Part shown: positions 55,092 through 63,598 of the stretch, piece after piece | Layout: each line of letters starts with the position of its first letter | How positions within the stretch are numbered: position 1 is the first letter of the stretch | Assembly: GCF_022867805.1 (NCBI RefSeq) | Contig: NZ_JALIFO010000010.1 | Location: 90,031 to 154,030 of the forward strand | DNA length: 64,000 nucleotides | Source of the DNA: Cuneatibacter sp. NSJ-177 | GTDB lineage: Bacteria; Bacillota; Clostridia; Lachnospirales; Lachnospiraceae | Reading direction: 5' to 3' | The notes under the pieces: model-generated | The model's input: only the letters and a program-made list of their open reading frames with translations | What the model was told of the DNA's origin: nothing | Databases searched by the model: none | Position numbers and translations under genes: made by a program

Positions 55092-55502
55092 CTACGGCAA
55101 TTTCTCATAGTCGTCCGCGGAGACCGGCTCGCACCACTCCGTCTTTGTATTCTCTCCCGGCACTTCCACCGCGAGGTGGACGAACCAGGAATCCGCCGCC
55201 GCCCCATGCCAGTGCTTGACCCCGGCCGGAATGAATACAACATCCCCTTCGCGTAGCTCTCTGGCCTCCTTGCCCCATTCCTGATACCAGCCCCGGCCGC
55301 CGGTGCAAAGCAGGATCTGACCGCCTTTCTGCGTGGCCTGGTGAATGTGCCAATGATTCCGGCATCCAGGCTCAAAAGTTACATTCCCGATGGCCACGCC
55401 TTCCCCGGTCAGCATATTCAGATAGCTTTGGCCTGTGAAATACTGGCCGAAAGGGTTTTCCTCTCCTCTGGGAAAAATTACGCTGTTCTCATATTGATCC
55501 AT
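55092..55502 (-). CDS. Cupin domain protein
   Basis: A 136-residue single-domain cupin with the metal motif NHWHIHQATQKGGQ (HxH...E-type with Gln) and the second motif GVKHWHGAAADSWFVHLA. Small cupins of this kind are often encoded with CMD proteins in clostridia and are annotated as quercetinase-like or unknown. It is the first gene of the operon. Its promoter has the spacing and symmetry typical of MerR-family control. The start ATG follows GGGAGGC. Confidence 0.88.
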   Translation of the reverse strand: MDQYENSVIFPRGEENPFGQYFTGQSYLNMLTGEGVAIGNVTFEPGCRNHWHIHQATQKGGQILLCTGGRGWYQEWGKEARELREGDVVFIPAGVKHWHGAAADSWFVHLAVEVPGENTKTEWCEPVSADDYEKLP

Positions 55503-55538
55503 AAATGCCTCCCTATCTTATGATTGATTTTATAAATC

Positions 55539-55569
55539 ATTTTACAACCTGGAGTTCACTCCATGTCAA
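55539..55569 (-). promoter_or_regulatory. MerR-type promoter with a 19-bp spacer before the cupin operon
   Basis: Minus strand: -35 TTGACA (55564-55569), a 19-bp spacer holding the perfect palindrome TGGAGTGAACTCCA, -10 TAAAAT (55539-55544). Over-long spacers with a central dyad are the mark of MerR-family activators, and the sequence resembles the CTTGAC...GAGT-ACTC sites of that family. No merR gene is in the window. Confidence 0.75.
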
Positions 55570-55945
55570 GGTCTTTTTGTCATTATGCTGTAAAATGAAA
55601 TAGTAAATTCTTGATTGCATGAGTAAGGGGGCGCGGATGAATTCCTGGACTTGAAACGATTTACGCTTGCACCAAACATAGTATGGTAGTTCTGGCAGTT
55701 ACAAAATGCAAAGTTAAATTCTTTTATCAATATAAAAATTAATTCATTTTTGAGGATTTCCTGCCAGGCGTGTATTTCTGCCGGCGGATACGAGACAGCT
55801 GCCTTATCCAATAGGCGTGATCGCAAAACCTCAGCTTTTTTCACTCACTGCCGGAAATTTTCTCTTTCTATTTCACGAATATATGATACAATACCGATAA
55901 TGAATTGAACTGAGATGACAGCGGCCAAGCGATAGGAGGAACTGA
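55570..55945. other. AT-rich intergenic region
   Basis: A minus-strand frame (GTG 55844 to 55566) is open for 92 codons but has no recognisable domain, a biased composition and no ribosome site. I do not call it. The right side contains TATGATACAAT at about 55883-55893, a possible -10 for the glutamine synthetase gene, with no clear -35 and no ANTAR-type leader. Confidence 0.35.
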
Positions 55946-57373
55946 ATGCAAAGCAGTGAACAAATTCTTACATTATGCAGGGAAAAAGGAATCCAGATGA
56001 TTGATTTTAAAATGACGGATCTGGAAGGCAGATGGCGTCACATCACGATTCCCGTAGAACGGTTTCATGAAGATCTTTTTACCTATGGAATTGGGTTTGA
56101 TGGTTCCAATTATGGTTTTGCCCCGATTGAGAAAAGCGATATGGTTTTCATCCCTGACATGGAAACTGCTGTGATCGATCCGTTTGTCTCGATCCCCACG
56201 CTTTCCATGTGCGGAAATGTCTGTGTGATCAAGGAAGTCAACGAGCCCTTCGATCAATACCCTAGAAATGTGGCTCTGGGGGCCATTGAATATATGAAGC
56301 AGACCGGAATCGCAGACCGGATGGTAATCGGGCCGGAATTCGAGTTCCACATTCTGGATCACGTCAGTTACACCGTCACCCCTCAGAAAACGGCCTACAG
56401 CATCGACGCCAAACAGGCGGAGTGGAACAGCGGCCTGGACGACGGAATGAACAACGGGTATCACGTGCCCTATAAAGGCGGTTACCATGCCGCCGCCCCC
56501 CACGATGTAGGTTACAATCTGCGCAGTAAAATGTGCATGATGCTGGAGGACTGGGGCGTCAAGGTCAAATATCACCACCACGAGGTCGGCGGCCCCGGCC
56601 AGATGGAAATCGAGGTGGAGTTGGGCGATATGGTGGAAATGGCGGATAAGACCATGATTGTCAAATATATAGTCAAGAATACGGCCGCTGCCGAAGGGAA
56701 AACCGCCACCTTTATGCCCAAGCCGATCTACCGGGAAGCCGGCAATGGAATGCACGTCCATATGCTGTTGATGAAGGATGGCCAGCCGGTCTTTTACGAC
56801 AAAGACGGATACTCCGGCCTCAGCAAAACCGCCCATTATTTTATCGGAGGACTGTTGAAACATGCGGCCTCCCTGTGCGCCTTCACCAACCCTTCCACCA
56901 ACTCCTTTAAGCGGCTGGTGCCGGGTTATGAAGCCCCGGTTACCATTGGCTACGCCACCTCCAACCGCAGCGCGGTTGTCCGGATCCCGGCCTATGCAAA
57001 ATCCCCGGAAACCAAGCGTTTTGAGCTGCGCAACCCGGACGCCACGGCCAATCCGTACTATGCTTATGCGGCTATCTTGATGGCAGGACTCGACGGCGTA
57101 AAAAATCAGATTGATCCGGAGGCCAACGGCTGGGGTCCGTTTGACTACAATCTCTACAACTTGCCAGAAGAGGAGAAGGACAAGCTCCAGTCCCTTCCCA
57201 GGTCGCTCTCCGAGGCATTGGACGCACTGGAAGAGGATCATGATTATCTGACGGTGAACGGCGTATTCCCGGAGCGGCTGATTCAGATCTGGTTGGAGAA
57301 AAGACGGGCGGAAAGCAGTGAAATCGAGCAGATTCCGCATCCGGCGGAGTTTCAGAAATATTATGATCTGTAA
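55946..57373 (+). CDS. glnA: Glutamine synthetase type I (third isoenzyme)
   Basis: The 475-residue protein has the full GSI motif series: GIGFDGSNYGFAPIEKSDM, GPEFEFHIL, HHHEVGGPGQMEIEVE, NGMHVHMLL, NPSTNSFKRLVPGYEAP, NRSAVVRIP and ELRNPDATANPYYAY. It looks like the classical biosynthetic enzyme that makes glutamine from glutamate and ammonia. Unlike glnN and the 35.7-kb gene, its upstream region has no hexaloop hairpin or leader terminator, so it is probably regulated differently or constant. The ATG follows AGGAGG. A strong terminator follows. Confidence 0.95.
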   Translation: MQSSEQILTLCREKGIQMIDFKMTDLEGRWRHITIPVERFHEDLFTYGIGFDGSNYGFAPIEKSDMVFIPDMETAVIDPFVSIPTLSMCGNVCVIKEVNEPFDQYPRNVALGAIEYMKQTGIADRMVIGPEFEFHILDHVSYTVTPQKTAYSIDAKQAEWNSGLDDGMNNGYHVPYKGGYHAAAPHDVGYNLRSKMCMMLEDWGVKVKYHHHEVGGPGQMEIEVELGDMVEMADKTMIVKYIVKNTAAAEGKTATFMPKPIYREAGNGMHVHMLLMKDGQPVFYDKDGYSGLSKTAHYFIGGLLKHAASLCAFTNPSTNSFKRLVPGYEAPVTIGYATSNRSAVVRIPAYAKSPETKRFELRNPDATANPYYAYAAILMAGLDGVKNQIDPEANGWGPFDYNLYNLPEEEKDKLQSLPRSLSEALDALEEDHDYLTVNGVFPERLIQIWLEKRRAESSEIEQIPHPAEFQKYYDL

Positions 57374-57395
57374 CGAATGATGAAATGATAGATGG

Positions 57396-57445
57396 AAAAG
57401 CTGCGGCTGTCCTGCCTCTGATCCGGCTGGGCGCCGCAGCTTTTT
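57396..57445 (+). terminator. Terminator of the glutamine synthetase gene
   Basis: AAAAGCTGCGGC and GCCGCAGCTTTTT form a long stem with a T run. Confidence 0.92.
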
Positions 57446-57544
57446 ACCTTTATCATTTGCGGCCGGACGTTTTTCGCCGCATTTCTTCGTTTATTTTGGT
57501 GATATCCTTTTGGCAGTCAGCTTTTTATTTTGCAGGTTGATACA

Positions 57545-57769
57545 TTAATGCTCCACGCATTCTGTTTTGCCAAAGTACAGCAACCGTTCCGGTTCCCGAA
57601 AAGGGAGATACTCTGTAATTGTTTTCCAGATCCGGTAAAAGGGATACGCGGATTGAAGGCTAAAAACTATGACGGCCAGGCAGAAGATCAGCAGAATGAT
57701 CTGACCCTTTACATCCGTTTGTCCCATGTACCTGCGCATCGAAAACAGGCAAAAAGCAATGGCAAACAC
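57545..57769 (-). pseudogene. Possible membrane-protein fragment
   Basis: A 74-codon frame with one clear membrane segment (QIILLIFCLAVIVFSLQSAY) and a Pro/Arg-rich C-terminus. It looks like the end of a larger membrane protein whose 5' part has been replaced by the RhuM-like remnant. No family recognised. It marks the left boundary of the accessory region. Confidence 0.3.
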
Positions 57770-58278
57770 GACAAAATACCAACTACTATAATCTTGATGC
57801 CATTATCGCTGTCGGATACCGTGTTAATTCTAAAAAGGCCACTATGTTCCGCATTTGGGCAAATCGGATATTAAAAGAATTCATCATTAAAGGATATGTG
57901 ATGGATGATGACCGTTTGCGTGAACCGGAAAACTTTTTCGGCAAAGATTATTTCGAGGAACAGTTGGAGCGTATTCGTAAGTCGGATGTTTCAGTCGCAA
58001 AAAACCACTTGAACGAAATTGTAACGATGTACCTGGACTATGCAGAAAGACAGGTACGGCGAGGAAATATCATGCATATGCAGGATTGGGTTGGACGTTT
58101 GGATGCGTTCCTCCAGTTCAATGAAGAAGACATTCTACATGACAAAGGGAAAGTAACAGTTGCCATTGCAAAAGCGTTTGCAGAAAGTGAATTTGAAAAA
58201 TTCCGTGTCTTGCAAGACAGAACATATCAAAGCGATTTTGATCGCCTGCTTGCTAATACATCAGATTCAAAAAAATAA
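57760..58278 (+). pseudogene. RhuM family (virulence-associated, phage/island type) remnant
   Basis: The frame reads NYYNLDAIIAVGYRVNSKKA, FRIWANRILKEFIIKGYVMD, DRLREPENFFGKDYFEEQLE and a C-terminal segment NIMHMQDWVGRLDAFLQFNE, all typical of RhuM proteins. The first roughly 50-70 residues are missing or collapsed into WQTRQN. After LERIRKSDVSVAKNHL the normal middle domain has been lost. The remaining open frame (ATG 57844) is 144 codons against more than 300 normally. A non-functional relic of an island gene. Confidence 0.75.
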
Positions 58279-58299
58279 CTGTTGGATAGGGAGACTGTT

Positions 58300-58624
58300 T
58301 CAAAGTTTGTGTAAACTCAAAAAACGGAAGTAAAATAAGTTGACAGTTGCGAAAGGGCAAAACCATTTTCCCGGCCCTACACCCAGCCATAGCAGCTTAT
58401 AATCAGGATAACCGTTCTTCAAAAAATATCTCAAGCCGGAAGTGAATTTGTCCCCAGTCCGGTGCCCCGTCCATTTCTTCGTGATATCCATCATTGCAAG
58501 ATACATCATTTTTAAAAGGTTGTCATCGGATGGGAATATCGTCTTTGATTTGGTCACTTTACGAAGCTGGCGGTTAACCCCCTCAATAGTGTTCGTGGTA
58601 TAGATCAGGCGTCTGATCGCCTCC
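58300..58624 (-). mobile_element. IS256-family transposase, C-terminal remnant
   Basis: On the minus strand from about 58624: AIRRLIYTTNTIEGVNRQLR, then KVTKSKTIFPSDDNLLKMMY and MDITKKWTGHRTGD. This is the C-terminal part of an IS256/mutator-type transposase (normally about 400 aa). The last residues differ from the family end, and the N-terminal two thirds are absent. No terminal repeats found. Relic. Confidence 0.85.
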
Positions 58625-58841
58625 GGATACTGAAATAGGTTGACAGATTTGCAACGGCTATCGCTAGGGGGATTAAGTCTGTCGGTTTCCCTAACCTACG
58701 AATTTTACAGGTTATTCCCCTGTCGGAGTTGTCGTATGTTAACTCTGAAAAGGAGCATCCGTAAGTCATTTGGGAGTAGTTCTGAATGTTTGTGGAATGT
58801 AATGTAGAAATGGCGGATTGATTTGTGATATGGTGATATCG

Positions 58842-58911
58842 CCAGAAAAACATAGTGTTGAACCAGCAACCATTACCATCTGACCACTAGTTCAACACTA
58901 TGCTTTTCTGG
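58842..58911. repeat. 22-bp inverted repeat
   Basis: Arms 58842-58863 and 58890-58911 match at 21 of 22 positions (CCAGAAAAACATAGTGTTGA type) around a 26-base loop. It could be a terminator-like hairpin or a miniature element end. The flanks 58625-58841 and 58912-59045 hold no gene I can support. A minus-strand stretch through 58890-59060 reads open for about 50 codons without a start and may be another relic. Confidence 0.55.
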
Positions 58912-59045
58912 TAGTTACGATCAGCCTCTTTTCTTCCCCTTATACCCCTGGTGTGCCATTTTGCCATAGAACTAATCCACAGTTCTATTTCCTTACCTTG
59001 AGTTTTTCTTACCAAGTCCTTACTGATAGCTCGTATCTCAAGGGT

Positions 59046-59081
59046 CGAAAAGTGTGCTGGTTAAAGGTCGGGTAGCTTGAT
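59046..59081. repeat. 36-bp repeat after an immunity-like gene, copy 1
   Basis: It matches 63563-63598 at 31 of 36 positions (common start CGAAAAGTGTGCT, common end GCTTGAT). Both copies lie 46-47 bp downstream of a small minus-strand immunity-like gene. This copy has lost the perfect hairpin that copy 2 retains. Confidence 0.75.
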
Positions 59082-59126
59082 CAAATCCCAAAATAATTTC
59101 TCCTACTTCACCGCCTTTATAAATTC

Positions 59127-59435
59127 TTATATAAAACTTAATAACTTTTTTAATTTACTCTTTAGTTCTTGTCTATCATAATCTTCTAGTTGCTCTGCTT
59201 CAAGGTTAATTGTAATATCTCCACTTATTTCATCAAACGAAATAAGAATTAAAACATTATCCAGGTCTGTGCCAATTATGGCTTTTTTTAAGTAGATATT
59301 ACAGGTACCTGAATCATTAAAATATTCCTCTAAGCTTCTTATATCCTGATAGGTAATATCCTTATTTATTTCCTTGTCAAAGAAATGTGATGATATTATA
59401 TCGTTTACATCAAATAAAACATAACCACTTAACAC
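59127..59435 (-). CDS. Immunity-like small protein, 5' end probably lost
   Basis: The called frame of 102 codons starts at a GTG that overlaps its own AAGGAG. The product is acidic and soluble, and ends in a Leu/Lys helix. I recognise no named family. Upstream of the GTG the same frame continues with protein-like sequence (KLSKHELYALFLSKDIKNAK) into the divergent promoter at 59494-59522, with no start codon. The gene is therefore probably 5'-truncated. Its size, orientation behind an Rhs fragment and the shared downstream repeat suggest that it was the immunity gene of an Rhs toxin. Confidence 0.5.
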   Translation of the reverse strand: MLSGYVLFDVNDIISSHFFDKEINKDITYQDIRSLEEYFNDSGTCNIYLKKAIIGTDLDNVLILISFDEISGDITINLEAEQLEDYDRQELKSKLKKLLSFI

Positions 59436-59493
59436 CTCCTTGATTTTGGCATTCTTTATATCTTTTGATAGAAATAAAGCATATAATTCATGC

Positions 59494-59522
59494 TTGCTTA
59501 ATTTTTTCGAGACGGATATAAT
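59494..59522 (+). promoter_or_regulatory. Promoter of the ArsR-type regulator gene
   Basis: -35 TTGCTT (59494-59499), 17-bp spacer, -10 TATAAT (59517-59522). The AT palindrome GATATAATATATATATC overlaps the -10 and could be an ArsR-type operator. Confidence 0.55.
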
Positions 59523-59585
59523 ATATATATCTATCGTGTTTGAATAACATCTAATTTGATTTTGTAAATAAAGTGAGGAATGGAC

Positions 59586-60587
59586 ATGGAAAAAACAACT
59601 GGAAGCAATCTAAATAAATATTTTGAAATAATCGGCTTGTTATATGGGTGCAGTCATACTAATTTTATAGAAAAAGAGTTGTGGGAAAATGCCGCAGCGG
59701 AGCATGGCATTGATGGTACACAGCTTTTTAATAAATTTGGGGCTATACACAAAAAATATTTTACTATCTTCCGACAAAATATGACTTTTCAGAAGTGTGA
59801 AGATTTTGACTTCTTTTTTGCTGATGACGATTTCCTCATACTTTTACAAACTATATGCGCAGATAATTCAGAGTGGTTCGATAATGATTTTAGCGGAGTG
59901 ACTGACGATACAATTATTTTAGCAATTATCAATGAGTTACTTGAAGGAAAAGAGTTTGTTGTAGTTCCACCATTAAATGAGATAATCACTTTATTGCAGA
60001 GTACAAAATATTCCACTAATATATGTTGGAAACTTATGGTTTTAATACAGTCACCTAAAAAGAAAATGGAAAGTTTATTAAACTTTATTAAACAGAATAT
60101 TGTTGCATATCAAAAAGCGATAGACGCTATTAAAAAGCCTTTGGATAAATTGCTTGCTGATTTTCCTAATGGTAATTATATGAGCAAAAATATTTTAAAA
60201 GATATTAATCCAACCCCTATTTTGATATATCCTGCCATTGAAATAGTAAACTCACGTACTGCTTATGTGGGTCTGTTTGCAAAAGATGTATATAAACTTA
60301 TTGAGAAAGTAAGAAGTTCTCAAAAAAAACTTCTTCCTGCATTAAAAGCCCTTGGTGACAGCAGTAAATTTGACATACTACTTACTTTATTGACAGCACC
60401 AAAATATAATTTGGAATTAGCGGAAAAATTGAATCTTTCCGCTGCCACTGTTTCACATCACATGAATGTATTATTATCAAATCAATTAGTAAACGTAGAA
60501 AAAAAGGACGGACGAGTATATTACACGATTTCTAAAGAGACATTACGGGATTTGACTAATCAGATTTCATCTATTTTTTCTCTTTGA
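59586..60587 (+). CDS. ArsR-type winged-helix regulator with a large N-terminal domain
   Basis: A 333-residue protein; ATG 59586 is 7 bases from GAGG, while ATG 59580 is too close. The C-terminal 80 residues are an ArsR helix-turn-helix (ALKALGDSSKFDILLTLLTA, AEKLNLSAATVSHHMNVLLS, VEKKDGRVYYTISKETL). The N-terminal 240 residues have no motif I know and resemble the DUF5937-type sensors seen in longer ArsR regulators. No metal Cys pair is visible, so it may sense a drug or lipid. Base composition is AT-rich, unlike the core genome. It precedes an MFS efflux gene that it probably controls. Confidence 0.82.
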   Translation: MEKTTGSNLNKYFEIIGLLYGCSHTNFIEKELWENAAAEHGIDGTQLFNKFGAIHKKYFTIFRQNMTFQKCEDFDFFFADDDFLILLQTICADNSEWFDNDFSGVTDDTIILAIINELLEGKEFVVVPPLNEIITLLQSTKYSTNICWKLMVLIQSPKKKMESLLNFIKQNIVAYQKAIDAIKKPLDKLLADFPNGNYMSKNILKDINPTPILIYPAIEIVNSRTAYVGLFAKDVYKLIEKVRSSQKKLLPALKALGDSSKFDILLTLLTAPKYNLELAEKLNLSAATVSHHMNVLLSNQLVNVEKKDGRVYYTISKETLRDLTNQISSIFSL

Positions 60588-60623
60588 TTTTTGAGGCAGG
60601 ATAAAATTTTTCTCATTTAATAT

Positions 60624-60652
60624 TTGACAAATATCTAAATTTACTGTAAAAT
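60624..60652 (+). promoter_or_regulatory. Promoter of the MFS gene
   Basis: -35 TTGACA (60624-60629), 17-bp spacer, -10 TAAAAT (60647-60652). Confidence 0.75.
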
Positions 60653-60666
60653 ATATTATGTACTTC

Positions 60667-60690
60667 TAATCGCAATGCGATTATTTTTTT
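60667..60690 (+). promoter_or_regulatory. Palindrome with T run in the MFS leader
   Basis: TAATCGCA-A-TGCGATTA (60667-60683) is a perfect dyad directly followed by seven T. It lies 15 bp after the -10. It can act as an operator for the ArsR-type protein, as a small terminator/attenuator, or both. Confidence 0.6.
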
Positions 60691-60742
60691 GCCGCACGTA
60701 TTAGATGTACATCAAACTAATTAGATTAAAATAGGAGGATGT

Positions 60743-61984
60743 ATGAACAACAAACTTTTCCACAAAAATTTTTCTTTACTAATAGCAGGCCAGACAAGTT
60801 CTTTATTTGGCAACTGTATATTAGATTTTGCCCTATCAATGTATGTTTTAGAGGTAACAGGTTCGGCAACAATTTTCGCAAGTTTTTTAGCACTTGCAAT
60901 GTTACCAACGATTTTATTATCTCCGTTAGGGGGTATTCTTGCCGACCGAGCAAACAGGCGTAATATTATGGTGATTTTGGATTTTATGGCAGGGGTAATA
61001 GTTTTATTAGCTGCTGTTTTCATAAACTCGGAAAATCATTTGGTGATAATAGTTTTAACGCTTGTTATACAGTCAATATTAGGGGCTTTTGAAACGCCAA
61101 CAGTTCAAGCGTGTGTGCCACAAATGCAAACAGGAGATAACATTATTTTGGGGAATGCAGTTGTAAATCAAATTAGTGCTGTTTCTGCTTTTGCGGCTCC
61201 TTTTATTGGAAGCCTGTTATATACAGCTTTTGGCTTAAAACCAGTTATGTATGCAGGTGTCATTTGTTTTTTCATAACAGCAGTATTTGAGTGCTTTATT
61301 AAACTTGACTATCATCCGGAACGGACGACTGAAAATGTTTTGGAAATAGTAAAAAAAGATTTAAAAGATAGTACAAAATTTATCTGTAAGGAAAAAACAG
61401 CTATTTTAAAAATACTGCTTTTGGTAGCTGTTATTGGCTTTTTTATTCAAGGAATTGCATTAGTTGGATTACCATATATGGTTAGAACAATACTGGGACT
61501 GAATGCGAAATTTTATGGTGCAACAGAAAGTATGCTTGGACTTACTGTTATTCTTGGTAGCGTCATTTCTGGATTGATAGTTTCAAAATTTAAAATAAGG
61601 AAATTATATTTGACTTTGTTTTCTGTCGGAATATGTTTGTTACCTGTTGGCGCTATTTTCATTATTTCAACTGGTGTTTATATGAAGTATACTGTTTTAA
61701 TGCTATCATTTGCCATTATTCAAATTGTGGCTTGTGTCTTTTCTATATTTGCTTTATCAATTATTCAGCAATTAACTCCAAATAATATGATAGGTAAAGT
61801 GATGGCATATACGGCGACGTTCTCCTTATGTGCGCAACCATTAGGACAAATCATTTATGGATTGTTATTTGATACGTTTGCAAACATGGTTTACGTTATT
61901 TTAATTCCAACAGGAATAATTTTGTGCATGATTGGTTTCAAAACGAAAGACTTTTTTGCAAAAGTCGAAAAACAGCTTGAATAA
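60743..61984 (+). CDS. MFS transporter, macrolide-efflux-like
   Basis: The 413-residue protein has about 12 membrane segments and the MFS motif A region GGILADRANRRNIMVILDF between helices 2 and 3. It resembles the MefA/DHA3-type drug exporters (starts with FSLLIAGQTSSLFG, contains GAFETPTVQACVPQM). The ATG has AGGAGG five bases upstream. It is regulated from the preceding promoter and palindrome and probably by the ArsR-type gene. AT-rich and within integrative-element debris, so acquired. The substrate is not known; do not infer macrolide resistance from sequence alone. Confidence 0.85.
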   Translation: MNNKLFHKNFSLLIAGQTSSLFGNCILDFALSMYVLEVTGSATIFASFLALAMLPTILLSPLGGILADRANRRNIMVILDFMAGVIVLLAAVFINSENHLVIIVLTLVIQSILGAFETPTVQACVPQMQTGDNIILGNAVVNQISAVSAFAAPFIGSLLYTAFGLKPVMYAGVICFFITAVFECFIKLDYHPERTTENVLEIVKKDLKDSTKFICKEKTAILKILLLVAVIGFFIQGIALVGLPYMVRTILGLNAKFYGATESMLGLTVILGSVISGLIVSKFKIRKLYLTLFSVGICLLPVGAIFIISTGVYMKYTVLMLSFAIIQIVACVFSIFALSIIQQLTPNNMIGKVMAYTATFSLCAQPLGQIIYGLLFDTFANMVYVILIPTGIILCMIGFKTKDFFAKVEKQLE

Positions 61985-62020
61985 GGATAACCATAATCAT
62001 TAGCGGATATAACCGCTGAC

Positions 62021-62067
62021 AAGGAAAAGCGGTGGTCACAATATTCATTTAACCGCCGTTTTCCTTT
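62021..62067 (+). terminator. Terminator of the MFS gene
   Basis: AAGGAAAAGCGGTGG pairs with CCGCCGTTTTCCTT around an AT loop. Imperfect but long. Confidence 0.65.
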
Positions 62068-62143
62068 CTGAAAATTGGAAATACGGAGGGTGTATTAAAG
62101 TCGCCCTTTGTTAAGGATACGGCGGTATCGAGGAGGTATCGCC

Positions 62144-62251
62144 GTGTTTACTTTTTATCGACATAATTTGACAATCTTCATGTTATCAAAAAAAGCCTCT
62201 ACACGACTACGGGATATTCCGACTATGGATATGAACTGTCAAATCATCTGA
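62144..62251 (+). CDS. Possible 35-residue peptide of an integrative element
   Basis: GTG at 62144 follows GAGGAGGTATCGCC. The frame gives a short Lys/Arg-containing peptide with no known domain and ends at 62251. A terminator-like hairpin follows at 62271-62303, so it might be a leader peptide for the sigma-factor gene. Low certainty. Confidence 0.3.
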   Translation: MFTFYRHNLTIFMLSKKASTRLRDIPTMDMNCQII

Positions 62252-62270
62252 ATACTGTTTACAATTCCTT

Positions 62271-62303
62271 TGCGCTCGTCCGTTTTTTTCGGACGGGCGC
62301 ATT
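62271..62303 (+). terminator. Hairpin upstream of the sigma-factor fragment
   Basis: GCGCTCGTCCG and CGGACGGGCGC pair with one G-U around seven T, followed by ATTTTGTTTT. The rest of 61985-62427 holds nothing else I can support. Confidence 0.65.
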
Positions 62304-62373
62304 TTGTTTTACCCAAAGATTTTTTCAAAAAAATCTGCCTGTCATTCGGCGTTTGAAAAAATCGCCTGTATTA

Positions 62374-63528
62374 TCACGCGAAAAGGGGAAGTCCTACCCG
62401 CCTTTCGGCACGAAAGGAGGTGAGAACATGAAACCTAATCGCATGGAGTTTCAGAAACAATGTGCCTTTCAAAGTTTCTGTAAACGGGTGTTGCATAACG
62501 CTTACCGCCTGCACCGCCTTCTTAGCTGTGCTCTCCGCGATGGTTCCCACGACTTTCTTCGCAGAATTTGCCACCTTTCTTCCAATCGCCTGTGCCACTG
62601 CTTCCGGATTCGTCCTGGCCGCCTGTTTCATCAGCATTTGTTCTCGCCTCTGATTGGCCTGCTGATTCCGAACCATTTTCTCCACCGTGTTTTTCACGGT
62701 TTTAGCAAACGTGGAAATAATACTATGCCCGCTAGGATCCACATTCCCCAGCGGATTCCCCTCGCCATAAGCATACCGGTTCCGGCTCATCGGATTCCCC
62801 AGAGTCCCAAGATACCCGTCCTCCGTCAGGAATCTCCCCGTCTCCGTGTCATAATGGCGTGCGCGCAGGTACAGCAGCCCCGTCGTCTGATTATAAGACT
62901 CCGCGTTATACCCATACACGTTCACGTCCGCAGGCGCTCCAAAAGTAATCCGTCCAAACGGGTCATACTGATAAGACTCCAGCACTGTCCCATCCTTCTG
63001 CGACAGTGCCGACACGCTTCCCCTCGCATCATACAGATAGAAACTGCTCGAAGAACCATCCGCACCGGTCTCGTCCACAGAAAGCCTCTGCTCACCATAA
63101 GTATACGCCTTCTTCACCGCTCCGTCCATCCCGATTTCCGCCAGGACTTCCGTGTTCTCCCGGTTCACATCGTTCAGATATTCCGTCAGCGTATAGCTCC
63201 CGGTTGCTCCGCTTGCCATCTCATAAAGCTCACTCAGGCCGTCCGAAGCATCCTCCGGAATCACAGGAATTTCATGGTTCTCCTTCTTATTTCCATTCCC
63301 CTTCCCGTTATTTTTCTTTTCCGGCTCCACATAATCCAGCTGGAAGATCTTCTCCCCGTCCCCATCATAGGTCGCCGCCAGAAGAACGTGGCCGCAGCCA
63401 TTGATTGCCTTCAGGCGGTTTTCTGCCGTGTAGGTGTAGGGTGACCGCCCGTATGCTATTTTAAACCGTTCTCTGAAAAAATCCGGTACAAGACTTTGAA
63501 GGCTTGTTGGGGCAATATGAAAAGCCAT
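62374..63528 (-). pseudogene. Rhs/YD-repeat toxin core fragment with the toxin tip lost
   Basis: The frame (384 codons) contains YD-repeat sequence (TYTAENRLKAINGCGHVLL, SFYLYDARGSVSALSQ) and the Rhs core hallmark YQYDPFGR...YNQTTGLLYLRARHYDTETGRF...DPSGH. A linker helix KTVKNTVEKMVRNQQANQRR follows, after which a variable toxin domain should come. At about 62500 it runs into antisense integrative-element sequence and ends in nonsense at 62374. The first 30 residues before the YD repeats are also not Rhs-like. It is an orphan or broken C-terminal Rhs module. Confidence 0.88.
62428..62496 (+). pseudogene. 5' end of a Tn1549-type sigma factor gene, cut by the Rhs junction
   Basis: ATG 62428 sits behind AAAGGAGGTGAGAAC, a typical integrative-element start. 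The 23 codons read MKPNRMEFQKQCAFQSFCKR and VLHN, the N-terminus of the small sigma-70-like factors of Tn916/Tn1549-type elements (which continue NEARDYY). After that the frame enters Rhs sequence on the opposite strand. It marks the right end of the acquired module. Confidence 0.65.
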
Positions 63529-63562
63529 AGATTCCGTCCAAAATGCAGTGAATCAACAGGAG

Positions 63563-63598
63563 CGAAAAGTGTGCTAATTAGAGGCCGGGTGGCTTGAT
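63563..63598. repeat. 36-bp repeat after an immunity-like gene, copy 2
   Basis: Partner of 59046-59081. Here it overlaps a perfect 12-bp hairpin, AGGCCGGGTGGC/GCCACCCGGCCT (63582-63610), with a 5-base loop. It lies 47 bp downstream of the CPCC-type gene and 35 bp before the broken Rhs frame. Confidence 0.75.

Noticed and set aside
55566..55844. Minus-strand 92-codon frame upstream of the cupin operon, considered as the missing MerR regulator
   Set aside because: It has no helix-turn-helix or MerR motif, a weak start and odd composition.
55973..57340. A 455-codon minus-strand open frame opposite the third glutamine synthetase gene
   Set aside because: Antisense shadow of a fully motif-supported gene.
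58605..58853. Minus-strand 82-codon frame near the IS256 remnant
   Set aside because: No domain, crosses relic junctions, and no ribosome site.
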